This document shows positions 12,360-23,071 of a DNA stretch of 64,000 nucleotides, one piece after another. A model generated the notes under the pieces. It saw nothing but the letters and a program-made list of their open reading frames with translations. It searched no databases and was not told the origin of the DNA. The position numbers were made by a program, and so were the translations under genes. The stretch comes from Oxytricha trifallax. Lineage: Eukaryota > Ciliophora > Spirotrichea > Sporadotrichida > Oxytrichidae. Position 1 is the stretch's first letter. Every line of letters starts with the position of its first letter. Where the stretch lies: the NCBI GenBank assembly GCA_000711775.1, contig ARYC01000087.1:62001-126000 (forward strand). The letters are read 5' to 3'.

Positions 12360-13292
12360 TCATTACTTTTTATCAATTTGGCCTTTGATTCTAACCATCA
12401 TATCTTTCAACTGAGTTATCTCCTATCTTATGCTAGCTGTTCTCTGTCTTTCTTTTGACAACTCAGATCTTAAGCTTTTTACAACACCTCTTGAATTGGG
12501 TCTAATCATTCTATTTGAATGAGTGTTTTACTGTCTAAACTTTAAATTGTTCGACTAAAAAGGGGAAGAGTTTTGAAGAGTGTGATGTTTAAGGTCAACT
12601 TTAGTAGGGCTAGAGTTTCCAGGGGAGAAGATAGCTTGACTTATGTTCTTAGTGTAATCCTGAACTCTCACTAACTCATGAGACCTAATTTCTTTAGCAT
12701 TCTCATCATTTTGATCTGTCAATTGTCTACCAAGCATAGTTGAGAAAGTTTGATTCATTTATGAAGCTCTAAGCTTGTTTTATGATTAAGAAGTTAATGG
12801 TGTCTTTCCCCCGAAGCTATACAAAGTCTAATTGTGATCACGATTATAATTCCTTTTTAATCCTGAAAGAGAGTTGAAAGATTGACTCATCGGTCTGCTT
12901 CTTCTACTATACTCGCTAAAACCTCTACTCGATGGAAGATTTTCTGGACATATCTAATAGTGTTGGATATTATATGGAGCATTCCTAACCATTCCTTAAT
13001 CTCTCATAGAATTTGGATCACTTGCATTAATGTAAGTGCTGTCGTTTAGAAACGCTCCGATTCTCTGCAAGTCTCGTCTATCTCTGTTCAATCTGGTGTA
13101 AGGAATGATATAATTGGATTAGCAAAAACAGCTTGCATTAGTTTTTCCATAAAACGATGATAATGTTCCATCATTTATCTCTCCTTTATAATCATTGAAT
13201 CTAAATATATACACTTTAACATTGCAAATGTAAGTACTTTCTTGAGTTGCCCAGTTCCTTGTTAACTCTCTGTTTCCAGGCTGAATGATCAT
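12360..13292 (-). CDS. Unknown conserved-looking protein, single exon, 310 aa
   Basis: This is one uninterrupted frame from ATG 13292-13290 (MIIQPGNRELTRNWAT) to TGA 12362-12360, with ordinary codon mixing and several TAA/TAG Gln codons. The first ~110 residues look folded (FRFNDYKGEINDGTLSSFYG, then CFCQSNYIIPYTRLNRDRR). The middle is Ser/Arg/Asn-rich and probably disordered. The last ~40 residues form a K/E/R-rich helix likely to be a coiled coil (RSELSKERQRTASIRQEITQ). No family recognised. The lack of any IES or intron is unusual here. Confidence 0.75.
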
Positions 13293-13424
13293 TAGTATAG
13301 TTGAGCTAATTGCAGTTCATTTTATTCTTGCCTGATTTTATTTTTAATAAACTTAAAATAAAAATATCTCAAAATTAAAAAGAAAATTAATCAATCAATG
13401 TAAAATAAACTTAACTTAAAATAA

Positions 13425-14201
13425 TCAAAATGAGATTCTCTTTAGACCAATGTAATTATCAATAAGTGCTTGACTATTGGGGTCATGTTGCAACTGTGCT
13501 TGAATTCTTTGCTAGTGAGTTTCAGCAGCGACTCTTTACAAATATCCAATGCAATCTCTACTGACTGGGTTTCCACTAAGAGTAATACCGAAGTCATCAT
13601 TAGTTCTCTTTAGAAGCATGCTTATATTTTCCTTAATGTCATCGTTGACATCATTCATGCATAAGTTTATGTGCTTAAATTGCACGTTCTTGAGCATAAC
13701 CCATCCTTAGACTTCATGACCCTCTGAGTTAATTTAGGTTTATTGCTCTATATTGTCAAGAATAGGGACTGGTTCCTCTGGCTTTTTAGAGGCTTTGAGT
13801 TTCTTATTCTTCTCGATAATAACATCTCTTGCCTTCAATTTAGCAAGATGAGCTTCTGCCTAATCATTTGGGAAGGGAATTCTTCCAATCTGATTAATAA
13901 TTTTGGTCAAGGATTTAGCCTATAGATTGCACTTAGCCAAACCTAAATATTCCAGTGTCCTGTTGGTCTCCATAGCGTCTGATATGAATTTCAAGCATTT
14001 CTTAGTAATTGGATTGTATGAAATATCCAAAACCTTCAGAGTTTTGTTGGCATGACCTGGGTTAGCAGGATCAGGTTTTAAAACACTAGACATTTGCTTT
14101 ATATCATCATCAGTAATGTTTGTGGCTCTCAAGAATAGAACTTGAAGCTTATGATTTTATTAAAGACTACATGAATTTATAAATTAAAACAATCATTATA
14201 T
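13425..14201 (-). CDS. Scrambled leucine-rich-repeat gene, inverted 3' MDS
   Basis: This is the 3' part of the gene whose 5' part lies on the plus strand at 14337-15296. Coding resumes at 14166 after a GTAG acceptor and runs to TGA 13427-13425. It encodes LRR segments (LQVLFLRATNITDDDIKQM, LKVLDISYNPITKKCLKF, LEYLGLAKCNL), a charged segment, and the C-terminal SGNPVSRDCIGYLQR. There is no suitable start codon in this orientation: the first codons already sit in mid-repeat. The 18-bp string at its 5' edge (14184-14201) recurs in the same reading sense at the end of the plus-strand part. LRR proteins of this type are usually binding scaffolds, several of them ciliary; the exact role is unknown. 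Confidence 0.85.
14184..14201 (-). other. Pointer copy, 18 bp, at the start of the inverted LRR MDS
   Basis: Read on the minus strand this is ATATAATGATTGTTTTAA, identical to 15279-15296 on the plus strand; neither flanking base extends the match. In unscrambling, the two copies would merge to one. Confidence 0.85.
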
Positions 14202-14336
14202 ATGATATCTAAAATTTAATAAAAAAATTAATATATAAACTCCTGTTCTGTATGGGTTTTGTGAGTCCTTGGAAAATGCTGTATTTGACATATTAAATTA
14301 TTATTTAGAATTATAAAATTAAATAATTAAAGGAAA

Positions 14337-15296
14337 ATGTAGAAAATTTGGACTTTCAAAGAAAACGAATTAGTAGAGACTGATGGCATTGATATGAAAC
14401 TCTATAAACCAGTGGGAAAATTTTATGATGATGTAGAGACACTATGCAGAATAATATTATTATTTTTACTTAAATTTTAAGAATGTTTAATGTAAAAGTA
14501 CATCCAGCTCTTAAACCAGTAGTTTACACACAAAGCGAAGAATAAAAAGCAAGCTAAGAGTCATAACAAAATCTTTAACAACCTCCAGTGGAAGAGTTAA
14601 AACATGCTGAATTAAACACAATTAATATCAACAAACATAGAATGGATAGAAACTCAATGAAAGTATTATTCCTGGCTTTGTAGAGCTGCCCAAGTATTCA
14701 TACTATTTTAAATGAACAAATTCAAATTAATTCATTTTAATTATATCAGACTATACTATTCAAGCCAAAAAAGGTATTCGTCATAATTTTAAATATTTAA
14801 AAATACAATCCTATCTATTAACTTTTAAAAACTGTATAACAAATGTCTCTGTTTTTTTCTGGGTATACTTTATTACCTACTTAATTTTAATGGGAGTGAG
14901 TGATAAACAAATTATCTTTTTTTACCTCTCATTCTTAATTAATTAAATTAGATATAGAAATTTTTATTTTTGTATTCATACTCTAAAGTAAGAATATATC
15001 TATGAAAGGATTTGAATAATCTTTACTTAATGCTTATTTTTTAGGTTTTCTAATAACGGATTTACACATTAACAATTCTCACAGTTGATAGAATTGCTTT
15101 CTTAAGATAGTAATCAATAGACATTCTTTAAAACTTTAATTAGATTGTCCAATTCAGCATTTGTTCTTCGACTGGAATCCAATTTATGAAAATGACTATT
15201 CAACTCAATATACTGCTAATAATAAACTCTATGCTCACAAGCAGCTTGGAGAAATAAGTCTCTTCGCTAAGCTGTAAGATATAATGATTGTTTTAA
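14337..15296 (+). CDS. Scrambled leucine-rich-repeat gene, 5' MDSs
   Basis: Start ATG 14337 (MQKIWTFKENELVETDG). A 32-bp IES at 14453-14484 is bounded by pointer AGAAT (14448-14452 and 14480-14484), and its removal joins ETLCR to MFNVKVHPALKPVV in frame. LRR coding begins near 14640 (MKVLFLALQSCPSIHTI). It is broken by an AT-rich insert of about 330 bp (about 14708-15043) and resumes RFSNNGFTHQQFSQLIELL, which fits the LxxLxLxxNxL consensus across the join. A 4-nt excess at 15139-15142 must also go to reach TLDCPIQHLFFDWNPIY. Coding stops at GTAAG (15274), where an intron begins; the rest of the gene is on the opposite strand. Confidence 0.82.
15279..15296 (+). other. Pointer copy, 18 bp, at the end of the LRR 5' MDS
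   Basis: ATATAATGATTGTTTTAA, the partner of 14184-14201 (-). After joining, it lies inside a 40-nt intron running from GTAAG at 15274 to the TAG at 14167 (-). Confidence 0.85.
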
Positions 15297-15444
15297 CATT
15301 AATACTTGTGGCAAAAAATTAATTAGCATTTAAGAATTAACAATTATTGTAAATGAATGAAATCGGTTATGAATTTTAAGCAAATTTATCAAAACATATT
15401 TCATTCTAAATCTATGTTTATATAAGCTATTAAGAAAAAATCCC

Positions 15445-16120
15445 TCATCTTCTTAAGCCCATCTTTTAGTAATTGTTATCGAATTTCTTGGTAAATTCAC
15501 TGTAGGCCTTTGGCTTTGTCTGACCAAGTTGCTAAGCTGCATCTCTTGCTCCAACCCCAAAAGCGGCTGATGAAGTCATAGCATTAGCATTCATAGCTGA
15601 GCTAGTAGATTTTCCCATTTAGCTATTTGAGTCTTACTTTGGCTCATCCACTAAACAATTTAAATGATCATTAAAAAAGAATTCTTACCATGGTAGTAGT
15701 GAGGGTTGATGAGCTCCTCAGTCTTCATTCTTTTTTCATAAAACAGATTATTTGATGTGCCAAAATCTCTCTTTACGAAGTCGTCCTAAGTAGCTCCGTG
15801 TCCAAAGAACAAGTGAGATTGAGTTCCTTTTTTCAAGTCCTCTATAGATTTTTTAAATCATTATTAATCTTACACATGTGCTCTTCGTACTCCTTTCTCT
15901 CTTTCTCTGCCAAGATTTCATCAAGACTTTATTGTTAAAACTCATAGGCAAACATGCTGTTACCCATGTTGAATTTAGCTCTTTACTCTGTTTGTGGGGC
16001 TTGATAATTTTTCTAAGAAGAGTTGAGATTAATCCTAATTCAAATACTTACAGGTTTAGCTGAGATCTCTTGACCAAAGCGATCTTCAGTATGGTTGCCA
16101 ACTAAAACTCCTGTTTTAAA
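15445..16120 (-). CDS. Probable ciliary microtubule-associated protein, CFAP107-like
   Basis: Exons read on the minus strand to TGA 15447-15445. Three introns fit well: about 16005-16043 (GTAAGTATTTG...TTCTTAG), about 15844-15876 (GTAAG...CTATAG) and about 15652-15692 (GTAAGAATTC...TTTAG). The protein reads KTGVLVGNHTEDRFGQEIS, then MGNSMFAYEFQQQSLDEI, GTQSHLFFGHGATQDDFVK, a Ser/Ala-rich stretch and a basic end. The GVLVGNxxEDR opening resembles the VLIGNW.EER motif of CFAP107 (C1orf158), a doublet-microtubule inner protein; this is from memory and moderate at best. No ATG is found upstream of the first readable exon, so a 5' exon is missing or lies elsewhere. Confidence 0.5.
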
Positions 16121-16197
16121 TTACTTAAATAACTTAGAATAAGAAGTAAGTTCCCTTTAAATATAAATCCAAATAAATTTCAATTATAATAGATTAA

Positions 16198-17972
16198 TCA
16201 AAGTTTTTAGTCAATGCTTCTTGCAATATCTGGCAAAACACTAATATTATGAGCATTTGAATGTTCAGGAGCTCCTACTCTTCCACTTCTCAAATTACTC
16301 ATATCTCTCTTTTTAACTGCTTACTTTGATCCAGATCTTTTCTATCCTGTGACTGCATTCTATTAAGAGGTTACTTATGCAACTTTCTTTTTAACGTTAT
16401 GAAGAGTACTTTAATTGCTACTGGATCCATTCTTTAAATCTGATTCTCTTGAGGAATAACCGTTGCCTCTTTCTGTTATTGGATTTAAGTGATTCTTTTT
16501 TGTGTATTCAGAAAACTTTAATAAATCTAACTACTTAAAAATAAATACAACAAGCATGGATTAATCCCTAAGTTATTCCTAAGGGATTCCTCTGTACGAG
16601 AGCTTACTAATTGGATCATTTTGCAAAGATTAGTTAACCGGCAAAGATATATAGTTCCTTGTGGGATCATTTTAGTTTAGTACTATTTTCAAGGCATCTA
16701 GATTCCTATAACTTGGCTGATTACTTGAAGAGTCATGTACGCTCTTATTAACCTCATTTCCTCTAAAATATGATTACTTCTGATTGCTGCTTTGGTTTGA
16801 ATTCTTGAACTTTTGCAAACCACTGCTAATAGATCTCTTTGATGGATCTTTTGATAGAATAACTGAATTATACTGCGATATAGCATTATGATGAGACATC
16901 ATACTTGGAGTTTAACCCTGAGCTCCTCCGTCCATAGTTGAAACATCGTAGTTTGATACACTATTTTTATTGGTCATTGGCTAGAAATTTTAAGCTTAAT
17001 AAGGAAATTTAGTTGCAGCTTATTGGCCAATTTGCTTCAATGACACACATTTATTTAGATTTTAAATTCTTGTCTTGCTACTATTTTAACTTCTCTCATT
17101 TGGATTCACCATAGGTGATATTGAGCGTTTTGTGAACTTATTCTTAAACTTAGTAGACTTAATCTATATTTCGATGGATCTTTAGTTTGAATAAGCTGAC
17201 TCTTCTTCATATTGAGAATTTTAACTAGCCATTACGTTGAAAGGGTTCGATTTTGCAATTATTTTATTAACACCGTTTTGATAACTGCTCATTTATGAAT
17301 TATTTAAACCTTAAAGTCTTGTGATTGTATCTTGCTGATTGACATTAAATTATTGATTTAAATTCGGAACTTAGCTGTAGTCCTATGAAGTTGGATAGTC
17401 TTAATTCATTTAAGAAAATCCTCTTCTTAAGCCATCTTTGAAAAAGCTAAAGTCTTGCTGTTGAGTTATCTTTACTGTGTCTTTGCAGCTACTGTGCATA
17501 TCTTCATTAGAGATGCTAAAAATTATAAATGTTTTAAGATGTCAAGAATAGATTGGGAAGATTGATCAGCTTCAAATTCATCCTTTAAACTAGAACTAAG
17601 CATTTAGTGTATCATTTAGTTCTAGTTTAAGTTATTAGAATTTTGCATTTGGTTTAAGTGAGATTACTCTGCTCCAAATCTCTTCTGCAAATTTTATCTT
17701 ATGACTCCAGAACTCAAACAATCTGATTAAGTATAGCTGGATTATTCTTTAGCAGGTTAGTTCATATAATGATTCTTGCTTGAGCTAATTTACTAAATTA
17801 TTGACTTTTAGTTAGTTGGTTCACTGTCTACACTGGTTAAATGAGCTTTCTTATTTTTTGACTTCGAGCTCTCAGAATAAGAAATCATGCTTGACTGCTC
17901 ATCGAGAATGTTAATAGATAAATTTCTTTGTATAAAATTATGATTGATTGGGATGTAAGGGTTATAATCCAT
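16198..17972 (-). CDS. Unknown Ser/Asn/Gln-rich protein
   Basis: The first in-frame ATG is at 17972-17970 (MDYNPYIPINHNFIQRN); an upstream in-frame TGA excludes an earlier start in the same exon. The frame changes several times, consistent with short introns. The last exon ends KKRDMSNLRSGRVGAPEHSN and then TGA 16200-16198. Composition is Q/N/S-rich with basic clusters and looks largely disordered. No domain recognised. A 14-bp inverted repeat sits within it at 17585-17624. Confidence 0.55.
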
Positions 17973-18184
17973 AGCCTTGACCTTTTTGGCTGGGTTATTG
18001 TTCAAGAGCAAAATTCAAATGAATTTAATTATTTTGAATATTTAATCTTTATTTATTTTCATTTACTTATTTAAAAGAAATGTGATTACACTTTGAATTA
18101 TGGCAAATTAAATCTTTTACAGATACTTTAAATTATATTTTTTAATAAAAAAAGATTAAAGATTTTATAATTATAAATTTTTAC

Positions 18185-18790
18185 TTAATATATTCCCAAA
18201 AAACTTCTTTTATAGTAATATAAATTCGGCTGTCATCTGACTAGCGAATAGAGCTTTAATCATTAATATAATTATTGACATGTGATTGATTTGCTATAAA
18301 TATATCATTTGGGTTCAACCTAATAGTGTCTCTATTAACGCTTGATGACAAGTTGCTCTGATTTAGTTACTCCTTATTAAACATTAATATAGTAAATATT
18401 CATTAATAGTACCCTTATTTGATGGGTTGTGAATAGCAGTTTAATTGAATGATTCGATTCTTTAGTCATAGTCTTCATCTGTGTGATATGAAGCATTGCT
18501 TGGGTTCAAATAACTATCCTCTTCTTTATAAGCCTCTTTAGCCTTTTAAGCTTCCTGTTTATTATTCACAAATACAATTCTCTCGATGTCCTTGACGTTG
18601 ATATTTACCATGGACTTTTGCTCGCTGGTTTCATCTAGTTCTTTACCCTCAATCTTGATCTCCAAGTTATCTTTGTCCTTTGACCCTTTATCTTAAATCA
18701 GATTATAATTAGGTTATAATAATGTAAATCTTTTTTCTTGGCTTTAATTTCATCGTCTTAGTCTCCTTTACCCTTAAATAGCTATTTCAT
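18185..18790 (-). CDS. Unknown acidic/charged small protein
   Basis: The likely start is ATG 18790-18788 (MKQLFKGKGDQDDEIKAKKK). A ~34-nt intron ending TTTAAG near 18698 joins to KGSKDKDNLEIKIEGKELDE and VKDIERIVFVNNKQEAQKAK. A second intron near 18396-18440 leads to SVNRDTIRLNPNDIFIANQ and DSRIYITIKEVFWEYIK. The stop codon was not located; the frame runs into AT-rich DNA towards 18100. No family recognised. Whether it is separate from the gene at 16198-17972 is not proven. Confidence 0.45.
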
Positions 18791-19165
18791 TCTAAACTTG
18801 AAAAACTAGTCAAGATTATTTATTGAGTTTGTTAATGATAAGTGCCTGTGAATATTTCTTATGTTAATTTAAACATAGCTAAAGATGCTAAATTATAAAT
18901 ATATTTTATTTTTTTAAAGCTTCATTAAAGTTCAAAATTTGTGAGTCTTCCATTATAAAGCGAAATAAATATGGTTTTTAAAACTATGATTTTTCAAAAT
19001 ATAAGCATATTTTTTAAGATTTATACAACAAATATCAATTAACTTTTATGCATTGATAAATTTACAATTACCTCTCCAAATTTAGTCTGGTTAATTTGAT
19101 CAGAGTAGATGAAAGTTACGAATACTAAGAGATTTTTAAGTCTGAATAAATCAATTTAAAACTTT
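18791..19165. other. AT-rich spacer
   Basis: No coding pattern, RNA gene or repeat was recognised. It lies between two minus-strand genes. Confidence 0.45.
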
Positions 19166-20179
19166 TCAAACATAAATTCGGATAAAATATTTGTAATACA
19201 AAGTTTTGGATTTTATTGTTGAACTTTCATTCACTGGTGAAGGAAGATTCGCGAACGAATCACCTAAATATAGTGAATTTCCTCTATCATGGAGAATGTA
19301 ATCTCTAATCATATCTGGCAACTACTAAGAAGTGTTTGATTCTCCATCTATATCTCTTTACTTAGCTACTTTCAATATATCTTCCTTTTTAGCTTCTAAT
19401 GGGGCATCTTTTAGATTAAATTCTCTGGGCATGCAGTTAAAGTGTAAAAATTCGTATACTATGTTTTCAAGCTCTTGCAAGCTCCATCTCACCTCAAAGG
19501 AATTATCTACTGAGAGGTTTTACTGTAAAAAAGTAATAAAATAACAAATAAATAACTGCTGCTATCCAAGTTCTTTCAAAAATATGTCCAGAGCTTATCT
19601 TTATTGATTTAATTTCTTTTATTTGATGCCTGAGTCCTTATTAAGTTATTCAACAATATTTTCGATTTCTTTTTGGCTTTTAAATAGCTATCTGAAATTC
19701 TCTGCGAAAAACCCTTCATTAGGATTAGTTGAGTTAGACACCATTGAAGAATCGTTATTATTTACCTTATTTTGTAAATCCCTTAATTGATTTAGCATTT
19801 CACTGGGACACTACGAGACAATAGATTAAGTAGATTTTTAAATCAAAGTGTTGATATTGGAAACAAGTGACTCGAATAAGTGAAAAAGATAGAGATAAAG
19901 CCGATTTGATGGATCCTTATCAGAACTTGCTTTTAAGAACAGTTTGTGCCGAATACTCTTAAAACCAGCTACATCAGTTGAGATTACCCTCAGAGTCTCA
20001 TTTATTTGAATTAGATTTTCTACTACATAGTCAGATTTTTTCTGTTTGTGCACTTACAGCATGGTCTTACAATTTTATATGAATCTTTTTTATTCTTGAG
20101 TCTCTAATTCTTTCAGATGCTTCAGTTACAACTGCTCAGCTCGGAGCTGTTTTAAATTGTCTAATACTTTTTCCATCAT
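19166..20179 (-). CDS. Coiled-coil protein of unknown function
   Basis: Start ATG 20179-20177 (MMEKVLDNLKQLRAEQLQLK); stop TGA 19168-19166. One intron of about 30 nt is near 19530-19560. The first ~80 residues are a Q/K/E/L heptad-like coiled coil. A folded stretch follows (VISTDVAGFKSIRHKLFLKA, DPSNRLYLYLFHLFESLV), then a Q/N-rich linker and a conserved-looking segment (FEVRWSLQELENIVYEFLHF). About 320 residues in all. Family not recognised. Confidence 0.65.
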
Positions 20180-20328
20180 TAACAATTAGCTTATTATTAT
20201 TTTATTTAATTACAGAATCCCTTTTATTAACAAAATCCTTTATTGTGTCTCATCATCTTAAATATACATCCTAGAGATATTCTTTGACTTTATGAAATTA
20301 TATTTATAAGTTATATTTTAATACCAAT

Positions 20329-22016
20329 TCATAGAAAGTTACTTTAATTTAGAAATGAAGAATTACTTCTCTCCCCTGTAACATACTCTCTACTTGTAAT
20401 GTTAATCCTACTAATATCAACCAACTTCTTTTTCTTAGGGTTAATGCATAAAAATGATCCATCTACTTTTTATAAGTTTTACAGGTCTTTATCAGGGTAA
20501 AGTAAATCTGAGTTATTGAGATATTTTGACATTAGATTCCTTCGTGAAGTCTTAGTGGTCGTATTGCCATTGTTTAGAGAAAGTTAACGGGATTTATTGT
20601 GGAGTAGTGAATGAGCTGTGGAGGCAAGAGAGTTACGAGAGGAATGTTCAGATTTTAGAATGCTGTTAGGAAGATAGGAAGAAAATGAAAATTCCTTTTT
20701 TAATGCTTTTTTCTTCATTAACTTTAATGTTTCACTTGTGAAATTGTAAACTAAAGCTAAATAAGTTTGAAAGTTCACACAAATATAATAATTTTTACAT
20801 AGATTCATCTCTTGGATAGCTCTTTTCAATTGGTACAATACCAACTGGTTTCTTATAATCACTTAATAGAGAGTAGCCTCTTTCAATAGATTTAAAGTCA
20901 TAATATATCGGTGTTTAGTATGGTCGAACATTGTCATTTGGCTTTCTTTAAGTAATTTTCTCAAACTATAAAAGACCTAATTTGGTACTTGGCTTTAGTT
21001 TGTCTGGGTTAGTATCATATGATGGTTAATTTTCCTTAAGTGTAAATAACTCAGGCCTAGGTGTATGTTTTTCAAGTGTAGGAATGTTTGTTACCTGATT
21101 CTGAGATAATACGCTCATATCATATTTTGGTGCTTCAAATCTCTTATCATGAGGTATTGGGTTAATTAGAAATACGTCTTTAGTTCTCTCTTTTTATTTT
21201 TCAAAGGGAATATTTAACAAACCCAAATGATTGTTGTAATATCCGGTTATCTCTTTTACTTCTTCTCTTGTCATTAACATGTCATCTTAATCGCTCTTTA
21301 TTAATCCAGTATTCTAATTAATAGTTTGAACATCACCTCCATGTCTCAGAGCTTTTCTAACATCGAAACTACAAGGACTAAAAAAGTATTGTTAAGATTG
21401 CAAGTAAATATTACTGATTCGCTTGAATACAATCAGGAACCCTTATTATCTTTTCCTTGGCCTGATGATCTTCCGAGTATTTGAATTTAAGAGTTGGTTC
21501 TTTTTTCTCTATTTAATTAAAGCTGGGTCTGTAATGAGCTGGATCTGGATTAGTTTATGTGCCGTAATACTTCTAAGTTATCACTGGCCTATTCCTGCTT
21601 ATAACTTTAAAACTGTAACTTCCTTGGTCTTAACTTATACTTTTTATGGGTGAATTAGGGTTATCTTCACTCCCCTCTTCATTTTACAAATCTGACCCAA
21701 TTCCATTAGGATTTGAATTTTACTATGTAGTAGAATTAGGAACTATATTATTTCCTTTTTGTTGTGACTTTAGTTTATCAAGATAATTCTGCTTGTTTGC
21801 TTATTGCAATATTAAAGGTAAGAATTCATTATTGCCTATAAATTCCTCAGGAATCGGCATTAAATTTTTATCAATTTAACTCCTCGTTTTCTTGACTGAA
21901 CCGTCATCTGGAGTATCAGTGAAGACTTTATATTAATAATTAGTAATTCGACCATTTTTTGAAAACATGGCATTCCCTTTTCCTGAATCATACACATAGT
22001 CAGTGGATACGATCAT
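20329..22016 (-). CDS. Sperm-tail PG-rich (STPG/SHIPPO)-like protein
   Basis: Start ATG 22016-22014 (MIVSTDYVYDSGKGNAMFSK); stop TGA 20331-20329. The central part has NPDPAHYRPSFNQ with KFKYS, resembling the x-PGPxxY-x repeats of sperm-tail PG-rich proteins. Further on come KEITGYYNNHLGLLNIPFEK, FLINPIPHDKRFEAPKYDMS and ENQPSYDTNPDKLKPSTKLG. Such proteins coat or fill axonemal microtubules. Introns or IESs near 21370-21420 and 20770-20810 change the frame. Only one PG-rich repeat is clear, so the family call is tentative. Confidence 0.5.
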
Positions 22017-22224
22017 TTTATATAGGTAAAAAATAAATATATAATTGAAAATAATTATTAATTTTTATTCCTTAATTTTCTAATAAGATAGACTCATTAT
22101 TTTATTATTTTATTATGAAGTAATGATACTTCATCCATCAATGAAATGTTTTTATATTAATAATTTTGCGCTATTTTAATAACATTTATAATTTTAGATT
22201 AAAGATTTGATAAATATGATGTAA

Positions 22225-22993
22225 ATGAACACCCACGAAACTTTCTATGCCAAGTTTCAATCAATCGCTGAGGCTTCCGTTTTTGTCAAATATTTTAGAT
22301 CATTATTTTCATATATTATATCTTTTATTAATTATAATATAAATATGTAAGTAAAACAAAGAACAGGCAAATTTAATCACAAAAATGTATAGTTGCCCTG
22401 TTTAATTGGAGGTGAATCAGTGTTGAAGACTCGCGTCCAGCAGTCAAATGGAGGGAACCCACAAAGCCAAAACTTTGCAATAAATTTAGAGGACCCAGAA
22501 TACCAGAAGTGCGAACCTAAGACAAGGGAATTGCTGAAAAATGATGAGGTTAAGTATAAACTTCATCTATCATCCTGTTCCTCAATGTAAATATAGGAAT
22601 CTCAAATAATTATTCATATTTTAGAGCTAAACATCACTTATTGCTTAGATACAATTACAACTTTAAATAAAATCACTCTATAATAATATAATAAAGATAA
22701 ATATATACTTATTTTTTTAATTATTTTCCAGTAATCAAAGTTAAATTAGATAATAATGTATATAATATTTTGTTAATGTTGATAGGGAAATCTACGAAAT
22801 GATGGCATTAAAGCCATTTTCACTTAATGATAAAGAATTGTTTATTGAAGATGGTTATACTCAGGTTAACTCAATGGATAAAGTATACATTCCTTGCAAT
22901 AAATGCTACATTCCTCACTTATTCTACTTCATTTTGCCTCTCAGAGAAACAATTACCTAGTAATTCAAAGAAGGAGCATTCATTTATATATGA
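22225..22993 (+). CDS. Unknown small protein, interrupted gene
   Basis: ATG 22225 (MNTHETFYAKFQSIAEASV) is followed by an AT-rich break. Coding resumes near 22380 (QLPCLIGGESVLKTRVQQ, EYQKCEPKTRELLKNDEVKY), is broken again at about 22590-22785, and resumes MMALKPFSLNDKELFIEDG ... VYIPCNKCYIPHLFYFILP to TGA 22991-22993. The C-terminal part has Cys pairs. I do not recognise a family; the pieces are assigned to one gene only by order and strand. Confidence 0.45.
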
Positions 22994-23071
22994 AATAATG
23001 AGCTATTTTATAGATAATTATTAGAATCCTATATGGTTTATAATTATAAATGATTAGCTTAATCTAAGAAT

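Noticed and set aside
14235-14291. ATG-initiated minus-strand peptide MSNTAFSKDSQNPYRTG as the LRR gene start
   Set aside because: It can be spliced to the LRR exon on paper, but the 18-bp pointer and the in-frame plus-strand LRR start explain the gene better; this stretch is then eliminated DNA.
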